Origin: Rhodospirillaceae bacterium
GTDB taxonomy: Bacteria; Pseudomonadota; Alphaproteobacteria; Rhodospirillales; UBA2165
Length of the DNA stretch: 64,000 nucleotides
Assembly: GCA_947467145.1 (NCBI GenBank)
Contig: CANIGJ010000012.1
Span: 1 to 64,000 of the forward strand
Reading direction: 5' to 3'
The notes beneath the pieces are model-generated. The model was not told the DNA's origin. It saw only the letters and a list, made by a program, of their open reading frames with translations, and searched no databases. This document shows positions 18,218 to 27,281 of this stretch, one piece after another (position 1 is the stretch's first letter; every line of letters starts with the position of its first letter). The position numbers were made by a program, and so were the translations under genes.

Positions 18218-19371
18218 AAGTTCTCGTCAACGCGCTGTCGGCCCGCATGGGCGGCATCGTCACCTATACGAATAATCTGCTGGATGCCTTCGAGCGGCGC
18301 GGCATCGATGTGACGGTGTTCGTCCCCAACGAATTCACCACGCGCGACCGCGCCTCGATCCGGCGTCTGAATATCGGCGGCTATTCTTCGGCCCGGCGGT
18401 TCTTGTGGGAACAAACGTCCTGGCATCAGATCGTCTCGCAGATCAAACCAGATATTCTGTTTTCGTCGGCGAATTTCGGTCTGCTGCGCTCGCCGGCCAA
18501 ACAGATCCTGCTGCTGCGCGAGGGCGGGCTGTTCGATCCGTTCTATCTGGCCAATATGACGGCGACCCAAGGGCTGGGTTATGTTGCCAACCGCTATCTG
18601 CGCCGCAAGCTCATGTTGTGGTCGGCCATGCGCGCCGATCACATCATCACGCCGACCCATGCGATGCGCGATTCGCTGGCGCTATGGCAGCCGTCGATCC
18701 TCGGCAAATGCACGGTGAATCCCTACGGCACCATCAACGATATGTTCAAGCCGGCGGCCCGGCAGCGCCAGTGGCGCGACGACGGCACGCTGCGCATGTT
18801 GTATGTCTCGGTCTATTATCCGCACAAGGTGCCGAGCCTGATTTGCCAAGCGGTCGATCGGCTGAACGAGACCGGCTTGCCGTCGCATGGCCGCATTACC
18901 ATGTCGCCGACCGAGCTTGGCGAAATGAGCGGTAGCACGTTCGATCAGATTCTGATCGACGACGCGGCGTCGCGCGGCATCATCACGCTCGGTCGGCATG
19001 CCTATCAAGCCCTGCCGGATCTTTATAATTCGCACGATGTCTTTGTTTTTCCGTCGGTGTCGGAGACCTTTGGCCATCCGATGGCCGAGGCGATGAGTTC
19101 GGGCATGCCGCTGGCCGTTGCCGACACACCGGTAAACCGCGAAATCTGCGGCGATGCGGCGCTCTATTTCGAACCGTTCTCGGTGTCGGGATTGGTGACG
19201 GCGATCCGCACGCTTAACGCCGATCCCGATCTGCGCCGCCGTCTATCGGAAAATGGGCGCGCGCGCGCCGTGCAGCGTTTTGGCTGGGAAGATCATGTCG
19301 ACCGCCTGGTCGATACGTTTGAGGCGATGGCGGCGGGGCGGGCGCCATCGTCTGTCCCGGCGGAAGCGTGA
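18214..19371 (+). CDS. Glycosyltransferase family 4 protein (GTG start)
   Basis: A 385-residue GT-B enzyme starting VKVLVNALSARMGGIVTYTNN, close in pattern to the start of the 14881 gene. The donor motif SETFGHPMAEAMSSGMP has the E-x7-E pair. The GTG at 18214 overlaps the previous stop as GTGA. The frame runs on for 300 bases upstream, but that part is antisense-like sequence inside the preceding gene. Similarity to the first gene of the run suggests two related transferases adding similar residues to the same chain. Confidence 0.86.
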   Translation: MKVLVNALSARMGGIVTYTNNLLDAFERRGIDVTVFVPNEFTTRDRASIRRLNIGGYSSARRFLWEQTSWHQIVSQIKPDILFSSANFGLLRSPAKQILLLREGGLFDPFYLANMTATQGLGYVANRYLRRKLMLWSAMRADHIITPTHAMRDSLALWQPSILGKCTVNPYGTINDMFKPAARQRQWRDDGTLRMLYVSVYYPHKVPSLICQAVDRLNETGLPSHGRITMSPTELGEMSGSTFDQILIDDAASRGIITLGRHAYQALPDLYNSHDVFVFPSVSETFGHPMAEAMSSGMPLAVADTPVNREICGDAALYFEPFSVSGLVTAIRTLNADPDLRRRLSENGRARAVQRFGWEDHVDRLVDTFEAMAAGRAPSSVPAEA

Positions 19372-20501
19372 AGGTCAATATCGCCGTCCACGGACGTTGG
19401 CATGCCTTCGAGCTTGCCAACGGATTGCAGCGGCGCGGCGCCATGGGGCGCTTAGCGACAACCTATCCCGCGCTCGTCGCGCGCCGCTTCCTCGACCCGG
19501 CAATCGAACTACGCACCCAGCCGCTACTTGAAATACGTCGCCGCATTTACGATCGCTGGCAGGTGGGCGGCAAACCCGATCTGGCGATCGCCAAGTCCTT
19601 CGCGCGGTTCGCCGCGCGGACCATGACGTCGGATGCCGATATTCTGGTGGGCTGGAGTTCGGGCACCCTGGAGGCGATCCGTCCGGCCCAGGCAGCCGGG
19701 CTGAAAGTCGTGATCGAACGCGGCTCGACGCACATCCGCAATCAGATGCGCGTGTTGCGTGGCGCCTATGCGGAATTCAGGCTCGACTATCAGGGCACCG
19801 AAGACGAAATCATCGCGCGCGAATTGGCCGAATACGAACAATGCGACGCGATCGCCGTGCCCAGCGATTATGCCGCCGATACGTTCGTCGCCGAAGGCAT
19901 CGCGCGCGGCAAATTGATCGTCAATCCATACGGCGTCGATCTTGCACAATTTGCCCCACCCACGCATCCCACGCGCAACCAACGTCCGCGCATCGTGTTC
20001 GTCGGCCGCGTCGGGATTCAGAAGGGCATTCCCTGGTTGCTGGCCGCCGCCGACAAATTAGTTGGAAAGGCCGACATCCATCTCATCGGGCCGGTCGATG
20101 ACGAAGCGCGCCAATTCCTGGCTGCGCAGCGATCCAATGTCGTGATCCGCGGGCCGTTGGCGCGCGCCGATCTCGTGCATGAATATGCGCGGGCGGATAT
20201 TTTCTGCCTGCCCTCGTTGCAGGAAGGCGGCATACCGTTGAGCTTGCTGCAGGCGATGGCGAGCGGCTTGCCGTCGGTGGTGACGCCGGCCGCGCAAGGC
20301 CCGATCCAAGAGGGCCGCGAAGGACTCGTGGTCGGCGATAAATCGCCCGACGCCTTGGCGGACGCGTTGGTACGCCTGATCGAGGCACCCGACGCGCGCG
20401 CCGCCATGGGCGTTGCCGCGCGTCAGGCAGTTGTTGCGGGATATGGCTGGCAGGATTACGCCGACCGCGCGGTAGCGGCGTACCGGACGTTGCTTAGCTG
20501 A
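19368..20501 (+). CDS. Glycosyltransferase family 4 protein (GTG start)
   Basis: A 377-residue protein starting VKVNIAVHGRWHAFELANGL, with a GT-B fold suggested by the donor domain starting near residue 200 (RIVFVGRVGIQKGIPWLL). The signature region reads SLQEGGIPLSLLQAMASGLP: a Glu is present, but the second Glu is a Gln and the spacing is one residue longer. The catalytic class is therefore a little uncertain. Start and stop coupling matches the run (GTGA overlap). It ends convergently, overlapping the fcl stop by eight bases. Confidence 0.82.
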   Translation: MKVNIAVHGRWHAFELANGLQRRGAMGRLATTYPALVARRFLDPAIELRTQPLLEIRRRIYDRWQVGGKPDLAIAKSFARFAARTMTSDADILVGWSSGTLEAIRPAQAAGLKVVIERGSTHIRNQMRVLRGAYAEFRLDYQGTEDEIIARELAEYEQCDAIAVPSDYAADTFVAEGIARGKLIVNPYGVDLAQFAPPTHPTRNQRPRIVFVGRVGIQKGIPWLLAAADKLVGKADIHLIGPVDDEARQFLAAQRSNVVIRGPLARADLVHEYARADIFCLPSLQEGGIPLSLLQAMASGLPSVVTPAAQGPIQEGREGLVVGDKSPDALADALVRLIEAPDARAAMGVAARQAVVAGYGWQDYADRAVAAYRTLLS

Positions 20502-21474
20502 AGCGTGACGTACGCCGCTCGGTCTGATGATCGAGGAACCAGCGATAGGTCGACGCGAGCCCATCCTTCAGGTTGATCGTCGAATTCCAGCCCAAGGTCT
20601 TCATGCGCGCATCGTCGAGCAGCTTGCGTGGGCTACCGTCCGGCTTGCTGGCGTCGAACGTCAACGCGCCTTTGAAGCCAACGACATCGGCAATATTCTG
20701 CGCCAGCTGTCCGATGCTGACTTCCTCGCCCGTGCCTATATTGAGCGGAACCGGACCGGAATAATGTTTGAGGATGTGGATCAGCGCATCAGCCAGATCG
20801 TCTACATGCAGGAATTCGCGCAGCGGCTTGCCGCTGCCCCAGAGCTCGAAGCTCGATGCGTTGTTCTGTTTGGCATCGTGCGCCTTGACGATCAGGGCGG
20901 GGATGACGTGGCTGCCTTCCAGATCGAAATTGTCGCCGGGGCCGTAAAGATTGTTGGGCTGTGCCGAAATGAAGTCGCAGCCGTGCTGCTTGCGGTAGGC
21001 CTGACACAGCTTGATACCCGCGATCTTGGCGATCGCGTACCATTCATTGGTCGGCTCCAGCGGTCCGGTCAGCAGGGCATCTTCCGACATCGGCTGCGCG
21101 GCTTCGCGTGGGTAGATGCAGGCCGAGCCCAGGAACAGCAGCTTCTGGATACCGATCTTATAAGCGGCATGGATGATGTTGGTTTCGATGGCGAGATTGT
21201 CGTAGAGGAAATCGGCTGGCCGCGTCGCATTTGCCTGGATACCACCGACGGTCGCGGCAGCCACAATGACGACGTCGGGTTTCGCGCGTTCCATCCAGGT
21301 GAGCACGGCCGCCTGATCGCGCAGCTCAAGCTCGGTGCGGTCGGCGACAAGGATTTCGCAATTTTCGTGCTCCAGGCGGCGCACTGTGGCGCTGCCGACC
21401 ATGCCGCGATGGCCGGCGACCCAGACGCGCTTGCCCGTCAGCGCGAACGGCTGGGCGAGCTTATCGTCCGCCAT
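20494..21474 (-). CDS. fcl: GDP-L-fucose synthase
   Basis: A 326-residue short-chain dehydrogenase/reductase. The NADP-binding motif [14 protein letters not shown] is near residues 17-30, the GSACIYP serine loop is near 110, and the catalytic YAIAK (Tyr-x3-Lys) near 140. It carries out the 3,5-epimerisation and 4-reduction of GDP-4-keto-6-deoxymannose to GDP-L-fucose in the cytosol. The ATG at 21474 gives the standard length and overlaps the end of gmd by 14 bases; a longer frame to 21684 is non-coding overlap with gmd. Its pairing with gmd makes the assignment firm. Confidence 0.93.
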   Translation of the reverse strand: MADDKLAQPFALTGKRVWVAGHRGMVGSATVRRLEHENCEILVADRTELELRDQAAVLTWMERAKPDVVIVAAATVGGIQANATRPADFLYDNLAIETNIIHAAYKIGIQKLLFLGSACIYPREAAQPMSEDALLTGPLEPTNEWYAIAKIAGIKLCQAYRKQHGCDFISAQPNNLYGPGDNFDLEGSHVIPALIVKAHDAKQNNASSFELWGSGKPLREFLHVDDLADALIHILKHYSGPVPLNIGTGEEVSIGQLAQNIADVVGFKGALTFDASKPDGSPRKLLDDARMKTLGWNSTINLKDGLASTYRWFLDHQTERRTSRFS

Positions 21475-22516
21475 TGTTCTTCCGATAGAGTTCAAGATCC
21501 GATTGCACCATATCGCGCACGAGTTCGCCGAAATTCGTCTTGTGCCGCCAGCCCAGCTTGATGCGGGCCTTGGTCGCGTCGCCCAGCAGGGAATCGACCT
21601 CGGTCGGACGGAAATAGCGTGGATCGACGGCGACCAACGTTTCGCCACTGACCGTATCGATGCCGGTTTCGTTTTCTCCGGCACCTTTCCAGACGAGCCG
21701 TCGACCGATTTCCGCGAAGGCGCGCTCGGTGAAGTCGCGCACCGTGTGCTGCTCGCCGGTGGCCAGAACGTAATCGTCCGGTTTGTCTTGTTGCAGCATC
21801 AGCCACATGCCTTCGACATAATCGCGCGCATGGCCCCAATCGCGTTTGGCGTCGAGATTGCCGAGGAACAGTTGCTGTTCCTGGCCGGTCTCGATCGCGG
21901 CAACGGCGCGCGTGATCTTGCGTGACACAAATGTCTCGCCGCGGATCGGGCTTTCATGGTTGAACAGAATGCCGTTCGACGCATGCATGCCGTAGGCGTC
22001 GCGATAATTCACGACCGTCCAGTAGGCATAGAGCTTGGCGGCGCCGTATGGGCTGCGCGGGCGGAACGGCGTGGTTTCGGTCTGCGGCGTTTCGACGGCG
22101 TCGCCATACAACTCCGACGTCGATGCCTGATAGAAGCGTGATTTCGCTTCGAGCCCGAGGATGCGCAGCGCCTCCAGCAGGCGAAGCGTGCCGATGCCGT
22201 CGGCGTTGGCGGTATATTCGGCGGTCTCGAAGCTGACCTGTACGTGGCTTTGCGCAGCGAGATTATAGATCTCGTCGGGTTGAACCTGTTGGACGATGCG
22301 GATCAGGTTCGTCGCATCGGTCATATCGCCGTAATGCAGGATGAAGTTGCGGCTTTCGAGATGGGGCTCCTGATAGATGTGATCGATGCGCCCGGTGTTG
22401 AACGACGACGAGCGACGCTTGATGCCGTGGACGATGTAGCCTTTGCGCAGCAGGAATTCGGCCAGATAAGCGCCGTCTTGGCCGGTGACGCCTGTAATGA
22501 GCGCCGTCTTGGCCAT
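21461..22516 (-). CDS. gmd: GDP-mannose 4,6-dehydratase
   Basis: A 351-residue SDR-family enzyme converting GDP-D-mannose to GDP-4-keto-6-deoxy-D-mannose. Visible are the nucleotide-binding [15 protein letters not shown] (residues about 8-22), the [14 protein letters not shown] stretch, the STSELYG catalytic Thr/Ser-Glu, and [10 protein letters not shown] with Tyr-x3-Lys. Length matches the family. It sits between wecC (start of gmd one base after its stop) and fcl in one minus-strand run. GDP-mannose supply genes (manA, manB, manC) are not in the window. Confidence 0.95.
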   Translation of the reverse strand: MAKTALITGVTGQDGAYLAEFLLRKGYIVHGIKRRSSSFNTGRIDHIYQEPHLESRNFILHYGDMTDATNLIRIVQQVQPDEIYNLAAQSHVQVSFETAEYTANADGIGTLRLLEALRILGLEAKSRFYQASTSELYGDAVETPQTETTPFRPRSPYGAAKLYAYWTVVNYRDAYGMHASNGILFNHESPIRGETFVSRKITRAVAAIETGQEQQLFLGNLDAKRDWGHARDYVEGMWLMLQQDKPDDYVLATGEQHTVRDFTERAFAEIGRRLVWKGAGENETGIDTVSGETLVAVDPRYFRPTEVDSLLGDATKARIKLGWRHKTNFGELVRDMVQSDLELYRKNNGGR

Positions 22517-22517
22517 G

Positions 22518-23813
22518 TCAGCGCCAGATGCCCCGCGTATCGATCACGGCCTTGCCGGCGAGGCGCGCGCGATCGAGTTCGCGGAACGGCGCATGATCGG
22601 TCAGCAGGACGACGATGTCGGCCGCAGCCAGCGCGCTGTCGATGTTGCTGAGCGCAATGCCGGGGATCTTGGCCAGGGCATCGGGAAGGCGGTCTGCGTG
22701 CGGTTCGACGACCAGTATCTTGGCAAACAGCTTGGCGTCGAGATGCGCGATCACGTCGACCGACGGGCTTTCGCGGAAATCGTCGATGTCCGCCTTGTAG
22801 GCGAGGCCCAGGCACGCGACCACAGGCTTGTTTTGGCCCAATGCGTTATTCTGTGCCGCATCGGCGACAAGCTGGGCTACGTGATGCGGTTTGCCGTCGT
22901 TCACACCGCGCGCCGCCTGGATGAGCGGTGTGACGTCGCGCGCCGAATCGACGATGAACCAGGGATCGACCGCGATGCAGTGGCCGCCGACGCCGGGGCC
23001 CGGTTGCAGGATTTTGACGCGCGGATGGCGGTTGGCCAGTTCGATCGCTTCCCAGACGTTCACGTCGACTTTCTCGCAGACGAGCGACAATTCATTGGCG
23101 AAGGCGATGTTGAGATCGCGATAGGCGTTCTCGGCCAGCTTCACGAGTTCGGCCGTGCGCGCGGTGGTGAGAAAACACGTGCCCTGCACGAACAGCGAAT
23201 AGAGTTCCTTGGCGCGCTGGCCGCAGGCCGGCGTCAGGCCGCCGATGACGCGGTCGTTGTCGACCAATTCGATCAGCACGCGGCCCGGCAACACGCGCTC
23301 GGGTGAATAGGCGATATGCACATCCATTGTCGCGCCATGGCCGGGAAAGCTGAGATCGGGACGCAACTCGGCGAGCCAGCCCGCCATGCGCTCGGTCGTG
23401 CCGACCGGTGAGGTCGATTCCAGGACGACGAGATTTCCTTTGGCCAGCACGGGCGCGATACTGCGCGCCGCACTTTCGACAAAGGCGAGATCGGGTTCGT
23501 GATTGTCCTTGAACGGCGTCGGCACCGCGACGATGAAGGCGTTCGCCGGTTCGGGTTTGCTGACGGCGCGGAGGTTGCCCGAGGTCGTGGCACTGCGCAC
23601 CAGAATGTCGAGATCGGGTTCGACGATATGCGCTTCGCCGCGATTGATGCGTTCGACGGCTTTTGGATTGGCATCGACGCCGATCACGTTCAGGCCGCGA
23701 TTGGCCATCACCGCCGCGGTCGGCAGGCCGACATAACCGAGGCCGACGACCGACACCCGTTCGAATCCGGCATTGGCGAAACCGGGGGCTGTGGGGCGGC
23801 TAGGCGTGGGCAT
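22518..23813 (-). CDS. wecC: UDP-N-acetyl-D-mannosamine dehydrogenase
   Basis: A 431-residue member of the UDP-glucose/GDP-mannose dehydrogenase family. The NAD-binding [19 protein letters not shown] lies near residues 21-39. The catalytic Cys sits in [15 protein letters not shown] near 265, where WecC enzymes have exactly this [11 protein letters not shown] wording. It oxidises UDP-ManNAc to UDP-ManNAcA with two NAD+. It overlaps wecB by 14 bases, and together they convert UDP-GlcNAc to UDP-ManNAcA. The product is a uronic acid that the nearby AsnB-type enzymes could amidate. Confidence 0.92.
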   Translation of the reverse strand: MPTPSRPTAPGFANAGFERVSVVGLGYVGLPTAAVMANRGLNVIGVDANPKAVERINRGEAHIVEPDLDILVRSATTSGNLRAVSKPEPANAFIVAVPTPFKDNHEPDLAFVESAARSIAPVLAKGNLVVLESTSPVGTTERMAGWLAELRPDLSFPGHGATMDVHIAYSPERVLPGRVLIELVDNDRVIGGLTPACGQRAKELYSLFVQGTCFLTTARTAELVKLAENAYRDLNIAFANELSLVCEKVDVNVWEAIELANRHPRVKILQPGPGVGGHCIAVDPWFIVDSARDVTPLIQAARGVNDGKPHHVAQLVADAAQNNALGQNKPVVACLGLAYKADIDDFRESPSVDVIAHLDAKLFAKILVVEPHADRLPDALAKIPGIALSNIDSALAAADIVVLLTDHAPFRELDRARLAGKAVIDTRGIWR

Positions 23814-24924
23814 TGACGATCTCCCGCACGATCCGTTCGCCCGCCCGGCCGTCGCCGAACGGGTTGGGTGCTTGAGACATCCTCATATAAGCGTCGCTGT
23901 CGTCGAGCAACCGGCAGGATTCGGCGACGATCTTGGCGACATCCGTGCCCACCAGCTTGACCGTCCCGGCGGCCACGGCCTCGGGGCGTTCGGTCACTTC
24001 GCGCATGACCAGCACGGGTTTACCGAGCGAGGGGGCTTCTTCCTGGATGCCGCCCGAATCGGAGATGAGGAAATGGCAGCGATTCATCAGATAGACGAAG
24101 GGCAGGTAGTCGAGCGGTTCGAGCAGCCGGATACGCGGATGGTTGCCGAGCAGCCGATTGACCGGTTCCTTGACGTTGGGGTTCAGGTGCACCGGATAGA
24201 AGATCTCGATATCGCTGCGCAAGTCGGCAAGCTGGCGTAGCCCTTCGCAGATGCGTTCGAACCCGGCGCCGAAGCTTTCGCGGCGATGGCCGGTGACGAG
24301 GACCAGGCGGCGATCCGTCGGAATGGGCGGCAGCTTGCCGGCCATATCGGCGGCGAGCTTGGCATCGCCGTTCAGGCGTTGGGTGATCTGCTGGAGCGCG
24401 TCGATGACCGTATTGCCGGTGACCGAAATCCCTTTGGCCGGAATGCCTTCCTTGAGCAGATTGTCCCGCGCGCGTTCGGTCGGCGCGAAGTGCAGATCGC
24501 AGATCGTATCGGCGACCTTGCGGTTCATCTCCTCGGGCCAGGGCGCCATCATGTCGCCAGTGCGCAGGCCTGCTTCCACATGACCGACCGGCACATGGGC
24601 GTAAAACGCGGCCATGGAGGCGGCCAGGGTCGTCGCGGTATCGCCGTGCACCAGGACACGGTCGGGCTTCACGTCGCGCAGGATCGGCTCCAGCCCGGTC
24701 AGGACGGCCGAGGTGATGTGGGTCAGGCCCTGATTGTCCGCCATCAGGTTCAGGTCGAAATCGGCCTTGAGCGCGAACAGGTCGATCACCTGATCCAGCA
24801 TGCTGCGATGCTGGGCGGTCAGGCAGACAATGGACTGGATGCCAGGGTGGCGTTCCAGCGCCCCAATCACGGGTGCCATTTTGATCGCTTCCGGCCTTGT
24901 GCCGAAAACCGATAAGATTTTCAT
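23800..24924 (-). CDS. wecB: UDP-N-acetylglucosamine 2-epimerase (non-hydrolysing)
   Basis: A 374-residue GT-B-fold epimerase interconverting UDP-GlcNAc and UDP-ManNAc. The N terminus MKILSVFGTRPEAIKMAPVI is the family signature. The C-terminal active-site block SDSGGIQEEAPSLGKPVLVMR is complete. The ATG at 24924 was chosen because it starts the conserved signature; the longer frame to 25113 runs into the divergent PDZ gene. It heads the minus-strand unit wecB-wecC-gmd-fcl. Confidence 0.94.
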   Translation of the reverse strand: MKILSVFGTRPEAIKMAPVIGALERHPGIQSIVCLTAQHRSMLDQVIDLFALKADFDLNLMADNQGLTHITSAVLTGLEPILRDVKPDRVLVHGDTATTLAASMAAFYAHVPVGHVEAGLRTGDMMAPWPEEMNRKVADTICDLHFAPTERARDNLLKEGIPAKGISVTGNTVIDALQQITQRLNGDAKLAADMAGKLPPIPTDRRLVLVTGHRRESFGAGFERICEGLRQLADLRSDIEIFYPVHLNPNVKEPVNRLLGNHPRIRLLEPLDYLPFVYLMNRCHFLISDSGGIQEEAPSLGKPVLVMREVTERPEAVAAGTVKLVGTDVAKIVAESCRLLDDSDAYMRMSQAPNPFGDGRAGERIVREIVNAHA

Positions 24925-25016
24925 GTTGTTACTACTTCTATGGCGGAAGGCCGTAATATACCCTATCGGGGGCTTTGAATATCTTGCCGCACCTATACGT
25001 GCAAGGATCAGGCAGA

Positions 25017-25757
25017 ATGCGGCGTTCGCGCCAGGGTTTAGACCGACGTGAACGTCGGGGCGGGGCGACGCTTCTGGGCGGCTTTTTGGCTGTTTTCCTG
25101 GGGTTTTTGGCATGTTCGGCGCCGGTTTTCGCGGCTGATCCGGGTTTTCTAGGCCTCGAAATCCAGGGCCTGGACGAGCGCGCCGTCGCCGCGCTGGGCC
25201 CCGACTATGCCAAGGGCGTTTTGGTCAAGGATGTCGCCGTCGGCGAACCCGGCGCCATCGCGGGTTTCCGGCGGGGCGACTTCATCACCGACTTCGCCGG
25301 CGCCAAGGTGGGCTCCTTCGACGACATGCTGAAGGCGGTCGCCAAGACCAAGCCCGACGACAAGATTCCGGTCATCGTGTTGCGCACCGGCAAGAAGGTC
25401 GAACTCACGCTGCGCCTGACGGCTCGCCCGGCCGCGTGGAACAACATGGCGGCGCTCTTCAACACCTATCCTGAACTTGGCTTGAAGGTGATCACTGTCA
25501 ACGAGGAAGCCCGCAAGCAATACGGTCTGCCGTGGGGCACGGTGGGTGTTGTCGTCGATCAGGTCGAGCCGTCCAGTCCGGTTGCGGCCGCGCTCAAACC
25601 GGGCGAGGTGATCGTGTCGGCGAATCTCAACGATGTGTGGGAGCCGCGCCATCTCACGCGTCAGATCGAGGATGCCCGCAACGCGGGGCGCCAGACGATC
25701 CTCGTTCTCGTGCGCTCGCCAGCCGGCTACCGTTACTCGGTCCTGCCCGTTAAATAA
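25017..25757 (+). CDS. Secreted double-PDZ domain protein without a protease domain
   Basis: A 246-residue protein. An N-terminal signal peptide (basic residues then a hydrophobic stretch, cut near AFA at about 39) is followed by two PDZ-like domains. The first is about residues 43-135, with VGEPGAIAGFRRGDFI. The second is about 155-246, with VEPSSPVAAALKPGEVIV. The arrangement matches the tail of DegP/HtrA-type proteases, but the trypsin-like domain is absent and there is no frameshifted remnant upstream. It may act as a periplasmic adaptor or chaperone. An earlier in-frame ATG at 24975 would add 14 residues before the signal; 25017 gives a more normal signal peptide. Confidence 0.78.
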   Translation: MRRSRQGLDRRERRGGATLLGGFLAVFLGFLACSAPVFAADPGFLGLEIQGLDERAVAALGPDYAKGVLVKDVAVGEPGAIAGFRRGDFITDFAGAKVGSFDDMLKAVAKTKPDDKIPVIVLRTGKKVELTLRLTARPAAWNNMAALFNTYPELGLKVITVNEEARKQYGLPWGTVGVVVDQVEPSSPVAAALKPGEVIVSANLNDVWEPRHLTRQIEDARNAGRQTILVLVRSPAGYRYSVLPVK

Positions 25758-25778
25758 CGTGGCAAATAACCCGGCTGA

Positions 25779-26513
25779 TTAAGAACCCTTGCGCGCTTCG
25801 GCGACGAAGCGCTTGAGCGTGTCGTAATCGATCGCACCCGGCGCCAATTGTTTGCCGACGACGAAACCCGGCGTGCCGGTGATGCCGAGCGCCTGTGCCA
25901 ATTCCATATTGGCGTTCAAGGCCTGTTCGATCTCGGGTGCATCCATGCCGCGCTTGGCGCGTTCGACATCGACACCGGCCTCTTTCGCGATGGCGAAGAT
26001 GCGCTTCTCGGAAAAATCGCCCTGCGCGCTCATCAGGCGAGTATGCAATTCCTGATAGCGTTTGGGTTCGTTCTTCCAGACCGCCAGCGCCAGCTTTGCC
26101 GCGATGTGCGACTCCGGGCTCAGGATCGGCAATTCCTTCATGACATAGCGCACGTTCGGATCGTCTTTGAGCAATTGCTGCACGTTCGGGAAGACCGCTT
26201 TGCAATAGCCGCAGCGGTAATCGAAGAACTCGGTGACCGTGACGGTGCCGTTGGGATTGCCGATCACGGGCGAGGCCGGATCCTTCTCGATCTCCTGGCG
26301 GCGCGAGACGAGGCTATCCTGCTGAAGCTTGATCTGTGCAGTCTTCTCGCGCTCCTGCATCGCGCGCACGGATTCGAGGATGATTTCCGGATGGGCGCGT
26401 AGATAGTCGCCGATCAAAGCTTCGACATCTTTCTTTTGCGCGTCTGATAGGCCCTGTGCCTGGACAGGCGCGATTAGGGCGAAGAGGGCGATAATGACGG
26501 CGATAACGCGCAT
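25779..26513 (-). CDS. Periplasmic DsbA family protein (ScsC/Com1-like)
   Basis: A 244-residue thioredoxin-fold protein. The signal peptide is residues 1-19 (MRVIAVIIALFALIAPVQA). A helical N-terminal extension with a coiled-coil look (about 22-78) is followed by FFDYRCGYC, with the redox pair C101 and C104, and a cis-Pro loop in ITGTPGFVVG near 215. The extension before the CGYC domain is typical of trimeric ScsC-like or Com1-like thiol oxidoreductases. It probably acts as a disulfide isomerase or oxidase in the periplasm. It is in the same direction as the DUF3047 gene, 33 bases downstream of it. Confidence 0.87.
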   Translation of the reverse strand: MRVIAVIIALFALIAPVQAQGLSDAQKKDVEALIGDYLRAHPEIILESVRAMQEREKTAQIKLQQDSLVSRRQEIEKDPASPVIGNPNGTVTVTEFFDYRCGYCKAVFPNVQQLLKDDPNVRYVMKELPILSPESHIAAKLALAVWKNEPKRYQELHTRLMSAQGDFSEKRIFAIAKEAGVDVERAKRGMDAPEIEQALNANMELAQALGITGTPGFVVGKQLAPGAIDYDTLKRFVAEARKGS

Positions 26514-26546
26514 GAGGGGCCTTTCCGGCTGAGACGAGGGGGCATG

Positions 26547-27281
26547 TTAGCGATAGAGCACGATATCGCCAAACTGCGCTTCGGCGCCCGCTTCCGGGCC
26601 GACGGCAAAGCCCATGAACATGATGCGGGCGCCTTCGATGCGGTCATTCGGCCAAGCCTTACGGTAGAGGTCCGCGAGATCGAGGTTGTCGGTCCACCAT
26701 TTTTCAAAATGTTCCGCCCCGCCGCGAGCGATGTATTCGGGAATCGGTGTGGCGGTCGAGAACGAGCCGCGTTCGAGCGCACTTTGGCCCCAGAGGATCG
26801 ATATGGCGCGATCGAAGGCTGGCAGGCGCGTACCCAGCCGGGCGAGCGGCTCGCCCGTGCTCCGGCTCTCGGGATTGCCGCCATGGAAGCCGATGATCAT
26901 GCGGATGTCGGGTGTGACGCCGGCCTGGGCCGTCATCCGCCACGACCAGCCCATGTAGGGGCTGGCGAGCAAGGTGGCTTTGGTGCGGCGCGCCATGACG
27001 AATCGGGGCGCACCGGTCTTTAACGTCAGCGTGGCGCCGCCCGTTGCCGTCTCGACGGCAATATTGCGGCGCGCATCGCCGTTGCCGTCGGCCTCGACGA
27101 CCCAATCGCCGGGTAGGCTGCGCTGTGGGCCGAGTGCGTTCGGGCTGAACACTTCGAGCGTGCCTTCGGGGCCGACCTCGGCCTGCGACAGCGCGCAGCC
27201 GCTGACCGCGATGACCAGCAATATGGCAAGCGCTGCGCCGCACGGACGCATCCACCACGTCCGACGGGGCGACACAGTCAT
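26547..27281 (-). CDS. DUF3047 family lipoprotein
   Basis: A 244-residue protein that starts with a lipoprotein signal: positive residues, a hydrophobic core, and the lipobox VSGC with the lipidated Cys at 29. The rest matches the DUF3047 pattern (GDWVVEADGNGDARRN, then WSWRM, IYILWG-type and RIMFMGFAV blocks). Function unknown; the family is often secreted. The ATG at 27281 forms an ATGA overlap with the stop of the M48 gene, so the pair is probably co-translated. A longer frame to 27488 lies over the M48 gene and is unlikely. Confidence 0.78.
   Translation of the reverse strand: MTVSPRRTWWMRPCGAALAILLVIAVSGCALSQAEVGPEGTLEVFSPNALGPQRSLPGDWVVEADGNGDARRNIAVETATGGATLTLKTGAPRFVMARRTKATLLASPYMGWSWRMTAQAGVTPDIRMIIGFHGGNPESRSTGEPLARLGTRLPAFDRAISILWGQSALERGSFSTATPIPEYIARGGAEHFEKWWTDNLDLADLYRKAWPNDRIEGARIMFMGFAVGPEAGAEAQFGDIVLYR

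Noticed and set aside
24925..25016. A promoter for wecB around TATATT on the minus strand (24955-24960)
   Set aside because: The -10-like box is good but no acceptable -35 box exists at 16-18 bases.
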